Part shown: positions 61,480-64,000 of the stretch, piece by piece
Position numbering within the stretch: position 1 is the first letter of the stretch
How the letters are laid out: each line of letters begins with the position of its first letter
Assembly: GCF_041146395.1 (NCBI RefSeq)
Contig: NC_091006.1
Span: 12,158,001 to 12,222,000, forward strand
Direction: 5' to 3'
Length of the DNA stretch: 64,000 nucleotides
Source of the DNA: Eulemur rufifrons
Lineage: Eukaryota > Chordata > Mammalia > Primates > Lemuridae
Program-made: the position numbers and the translations under genes
Notes under the pieces: model-generated
The model's database searches: none
What the model was told of the DNA's origin: nothing
The model's input: only the letters and a program-made list of their open reading frames with translations

Positions 61480-62580
61480 TATATTATCCTTTCCTTTTCC
61501 CCCTTTATTTTTAAAATAAATTTTATTGTGTATATTTAAGGTATACAACATGGTATTATGGGATACAAATAGTGAAAACGATACTATAGTGAAGCATATT
61601 AACATCTCCATAATCTCACATAGTTATTCATATTTTTTGTTTTTGTGGCAAGATCAGCCATATCTTCTCATGTAGCATGAATCCCATGTGCAGTACAATT
61701 CTACCCATGGTCATTCTGTACATTAGCTCTTCAAGCTTGTTCATCTCACTTATCTGCAACTTTCCCTACATCTCCCTGCTTTCTCTCTTGCCCCAGCCCT
61801 CAGCAACCCTATTTTGTTCTCTATCTCTGTGTATTTGATTTTTTTTTTAAGATTCCATACATGAGTGAGATAATGCAATATTTTATTTTTCCTGTGTCTG
61901 GTTTCTTTTAATTAGCATAATGTGCTCCGGGCTGATTCATGTTGTGGGAAATGACAAGACTGAAATCTTTTCTAGAGTTGAATTATATTTCATTGCGTAT
62001 ATGTATCAGTGTTTCTTTATCCATTCATCACTTGATGGACACATAGATTGCTTCCAGATCTTGGCTATTGTGAATTATACTGCAATGAACTTGGCAGTGC
62101 AGATATTTTCATGATGTTGAGATGTCATGTCCTGTGGGTATATTCCCAGGAGAGGAATTTTGGGATCATATGTTAATTGTATTCCTACATAGCATTTTCC
62201 ACAATAGCTGTACCAATCTACATTCCCACCAACAGTGTACATGAGTTTTCTTTTCTCCAACCTTTGTTATCTTTTGACTTTTTGGTTATACTCATCCTGG
62301 TGTGTTTGAGGTGATACTTCCTAGTGGTTTTGTTTTGCATTTCCCTGCTCATTAATAATGTTGAGCACCTTTCAATATACTTGTTGACCATTTTTATGTT
62401 TTCGTTGGAAAAATGTCTACATAGGTGTTTTAGCTGTTTTTATGTGGGTTATTCATTTTTCCACTATTGAATTGCATGCTTTCTGTATTTGGATATTAAT
62501 CTCTTATCACACATATGGTTTGCAACTATTTATTCCCGAAGTATCAGCTGCTATCTGATATGGCTGACTGTTTTGGAGGA
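61480..62580 (-). mobile_element. Older L1 3' kilobase, antisense
   Basis: ATTTAAGGTATACAACATGG, TCCATACATGAGTGAGATAA, CTTTATCCATTCATCACTTG, ATGGACACATAGATTGCTTC, TGTACCAATCTACATTCCCA, CATTAATAATGTTGAGCACC. Small frames here are antisense shadows of broken ORF2. Confidence 0.75.
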
Positions 62581-62739
62581 ACAGAATTTTAAGAATAAAT
62601 TTTGTGAATTAGTTCTAGAGTTTCTGGAATTGGCTCTCTAATCTGATTAAATTTAAGAATGCTAGTGACTGTAATTCTAGTAGTAAGGAGAGCACTGATT
62701 TCCATGGCATGATCTAACAATAGAGATTCACAAAATGTC

Positions 62740-63092
62740 ACCATTGGATACCTCTTGTATTTTCCTGGATAGAGCTGGACCCCATTCTACTAAGTGAAGT
62801 ATCCCAAGAATGGAAAAATAAGCACCACATGTACTCACCATCAAATTCATTTCACTGATCATCACCTAAGAGCACATTTAGGAATAACATTAATCGGGTG
62901 TCCGGCAGACATGGGGGGGGAGGGGATGGGTGTATATACATACATAATGAGTGCGATGCACACCCTCTAGGGGATGGACACGCTTGAAGCTCTGACTCAG
63001 GGGGGAGGGGAGACAAGGGCAATATACATAACCTAAACTTTTGTACCCCAATAATATGCTAAAATAAAAAAAATTAAATAAAATTTAAAAAA
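62740..63092 (+). mobile_element. L1 3' end, sense, with poly(A)-like tail
   Basis: CCATTCTACTAAGTGAAGTA, GAATGGAAAAATAAGCACCA, a GGGGGGGGAGGGGATGGG tract, GACAAGGGCAATATACATAA, ACCCCAATAATATGCTAAAA, then an A-rich tail to 63,092. The least worn L1 3' UTR here. Confidence 0.8.
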
Positions 63093-63289
63093 GAATCTTA
63101 TAAGGATCTGCATGTCTGTGTAATATACTTTCAAATATTTTTGTTGAACTGATGAGTATAAGGAAATTGGCTATTCGCTAATAATGTTGCTGGATGAATA
63201 TGAAAAGTTTGAATTTGATGATGCTAATTACTAGATCAGGTGCTACATAAATGACCTGAAAGCTTCTATGCGTCCCCTAAAGGAGACCC

Positions 63290-63880
63290 TTATTGTCTAT
63301 ATTTCAGGGCTGAGATTGCTGAAAATGAAACACAGAATCTTTTCCTGCACCTGGCTGAATTACAGTACAAAGTGAGCAATCAGCCTCACAGTTAAAGTGA
63401 GGGCAGTGGCTGTGAAGGAATGGGATCCTGCAAGTTGGAATTGGGACTTGTAGAAAGACCTCGATGAAGCAGAGAACCCCTGAATTCTTAGTCTTCTTTG
63501 GCAATGGGCGCAACCTCCCCACCCACAGTGGGAGCATCTTTTTCTCCACCCCAATTTGAGGGGATTAGCCATGCAATGCCTGAGGAAAGTATAATGGCTT
63601 CTCCTGAGGCAGTTGCCTCATAAAAGAATAATGATTCCTGTCCAGACCCACCCTCACTACCCCTCATTGCTCCTAGACTTATAACTGTCTCAAGTCCTAG
63701 CAGGCACTGAAAGGTGAGGTGCACACCCTCGTGAATTACATGAAGAGGTGTGCCCTAGTCCAAAGGAACTACTTGAGTCTTCAAATTCATACAGAAAAAT
63801 CCAGGAAACACATGTGGGCATATACACTAAGGGTGTGGGATAATGGTGAAAGGAACACATTCTTTCCTGTAAATTCAATG
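63290..63880 (+). mobile_element. ERV-L-like endogenous retrovirus internal fragment, broken
   Basis: Phrases such as GCACCTGGCTGAATTACAGT, AGTGAGGGCAGTGGCTGTGA, CCTCATTGCTCCTAGACTTA and GGAACTACTTGAGTCTTCAA resemble the gag region of mammalian ERV-L internal sequence. There are stops and indels, no LTR in the window and no intact frame. It is an old, inert copy; assignment is from memory. Confidence 0.5.
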
Positions 63881-64000
63881 CCCGTGTAGGTTTTGATTTA
63901 AAATGTAAAATTTAAGTATTTACGAACTTTCACTTTGCATGGATGACATTATATAGTATAAATTCTCATCAAACTTAGATTCTTTTATCATTAAATGTTT

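Larger units (their letters stand above)
55622..64000. other. Intergenic AT-rich block: no further gene recognised
   Basis: Apart from the L1, Alu and ERV-like copies listed, 57,780-58,400 and 62,580-62,740 hold nothing I can identify. No second V1R, even as a pseudogene, was recognised. Confidence 0.6.

Overview
This window is nuclear DNA from a placental mammal, most likely a strepsirrhine primate (a lemur-type genome). Two observations support this. First, it carries 7SL-derived dimeric Alu elements, which are primate-specific, and the copies at 49.4 and 60.7-61.0 kb have the strepsirrhine-type left arm and middle rather than the human AluS/Y form. Second, an intact vomeronasal type-1 receptor (V1R) gene lies beside conserved genes; as I recall, V1R repertoires are large in lemurs and nearly all dead in humans. 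The species call is inference. Ancient L2, MIR, hAT and MLT1 repeats fill the non-coding DNA. There is no bacterial gene structure, CRISPR array or operon; most open reading frames on either strand are chance frames in GC-rich introns.

Layout. From 1 to about 32.55 kb, on the minus strand, lies the 5' three quarters of LIG1 (DNA ligase I). It has a non-coding first exon in a CpG island and 20 coding exons. These give 656 codons that match human LIG1 from the initiator Met to human residue 659, including the PIP box, NLS, DNA-binding domain and catalytic lysine. The last part of the ligase lies beyond position 1. A shared CpG island at about 32.3-33.0 kb drives LIG1 leftward and ZSWIM9 rightward. 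ZSWIM9 (formerly C19orf68) runs on the plus strand with coding exons at 33,983-34,257, 40,814-41,126 and 45,887-48,076 (925 aa), and a polyadenylation signal at 48,889. This is the conserved human 19q13.33 LIG1-ZSWIM9 arrangement.

From 48.9 to 53.1 kb there are repeats and no recognisable gene. At 53.13-53.50 kb there is an isolated CpG-rich, promoter-like island with a ZNF143-type motif and an RFX X-box, but no gene is visible attached to it. From 53.5 to 64 kb the sequence becomes AT-rich and is packed with L1 3' ends around a single intact V1R gene (minus strand, 54,713-55,621). The window ends in an ERV-L-like internal fragment. CARD8, which I recall as the next human gene after ZSWIM9, is not visible.

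The genes do not form one pathway. LIG1 seals Okazaki fragments and repair nicks in the nucleus. ZSWIM9 is a poorly characterised SWIM zinc-finger protein of probable transposase ancestry. V1R is a pheromone-type chemoreceptor. LIG1 and ZSWIM9 probably share promoter elements (E2F-like sites, a ZNF143-type site and GC boxes). Splice coordinates were derived by hand from GT/AG sites, reading phase and the known human LIG1 protein; repeat boundaries are approximate.
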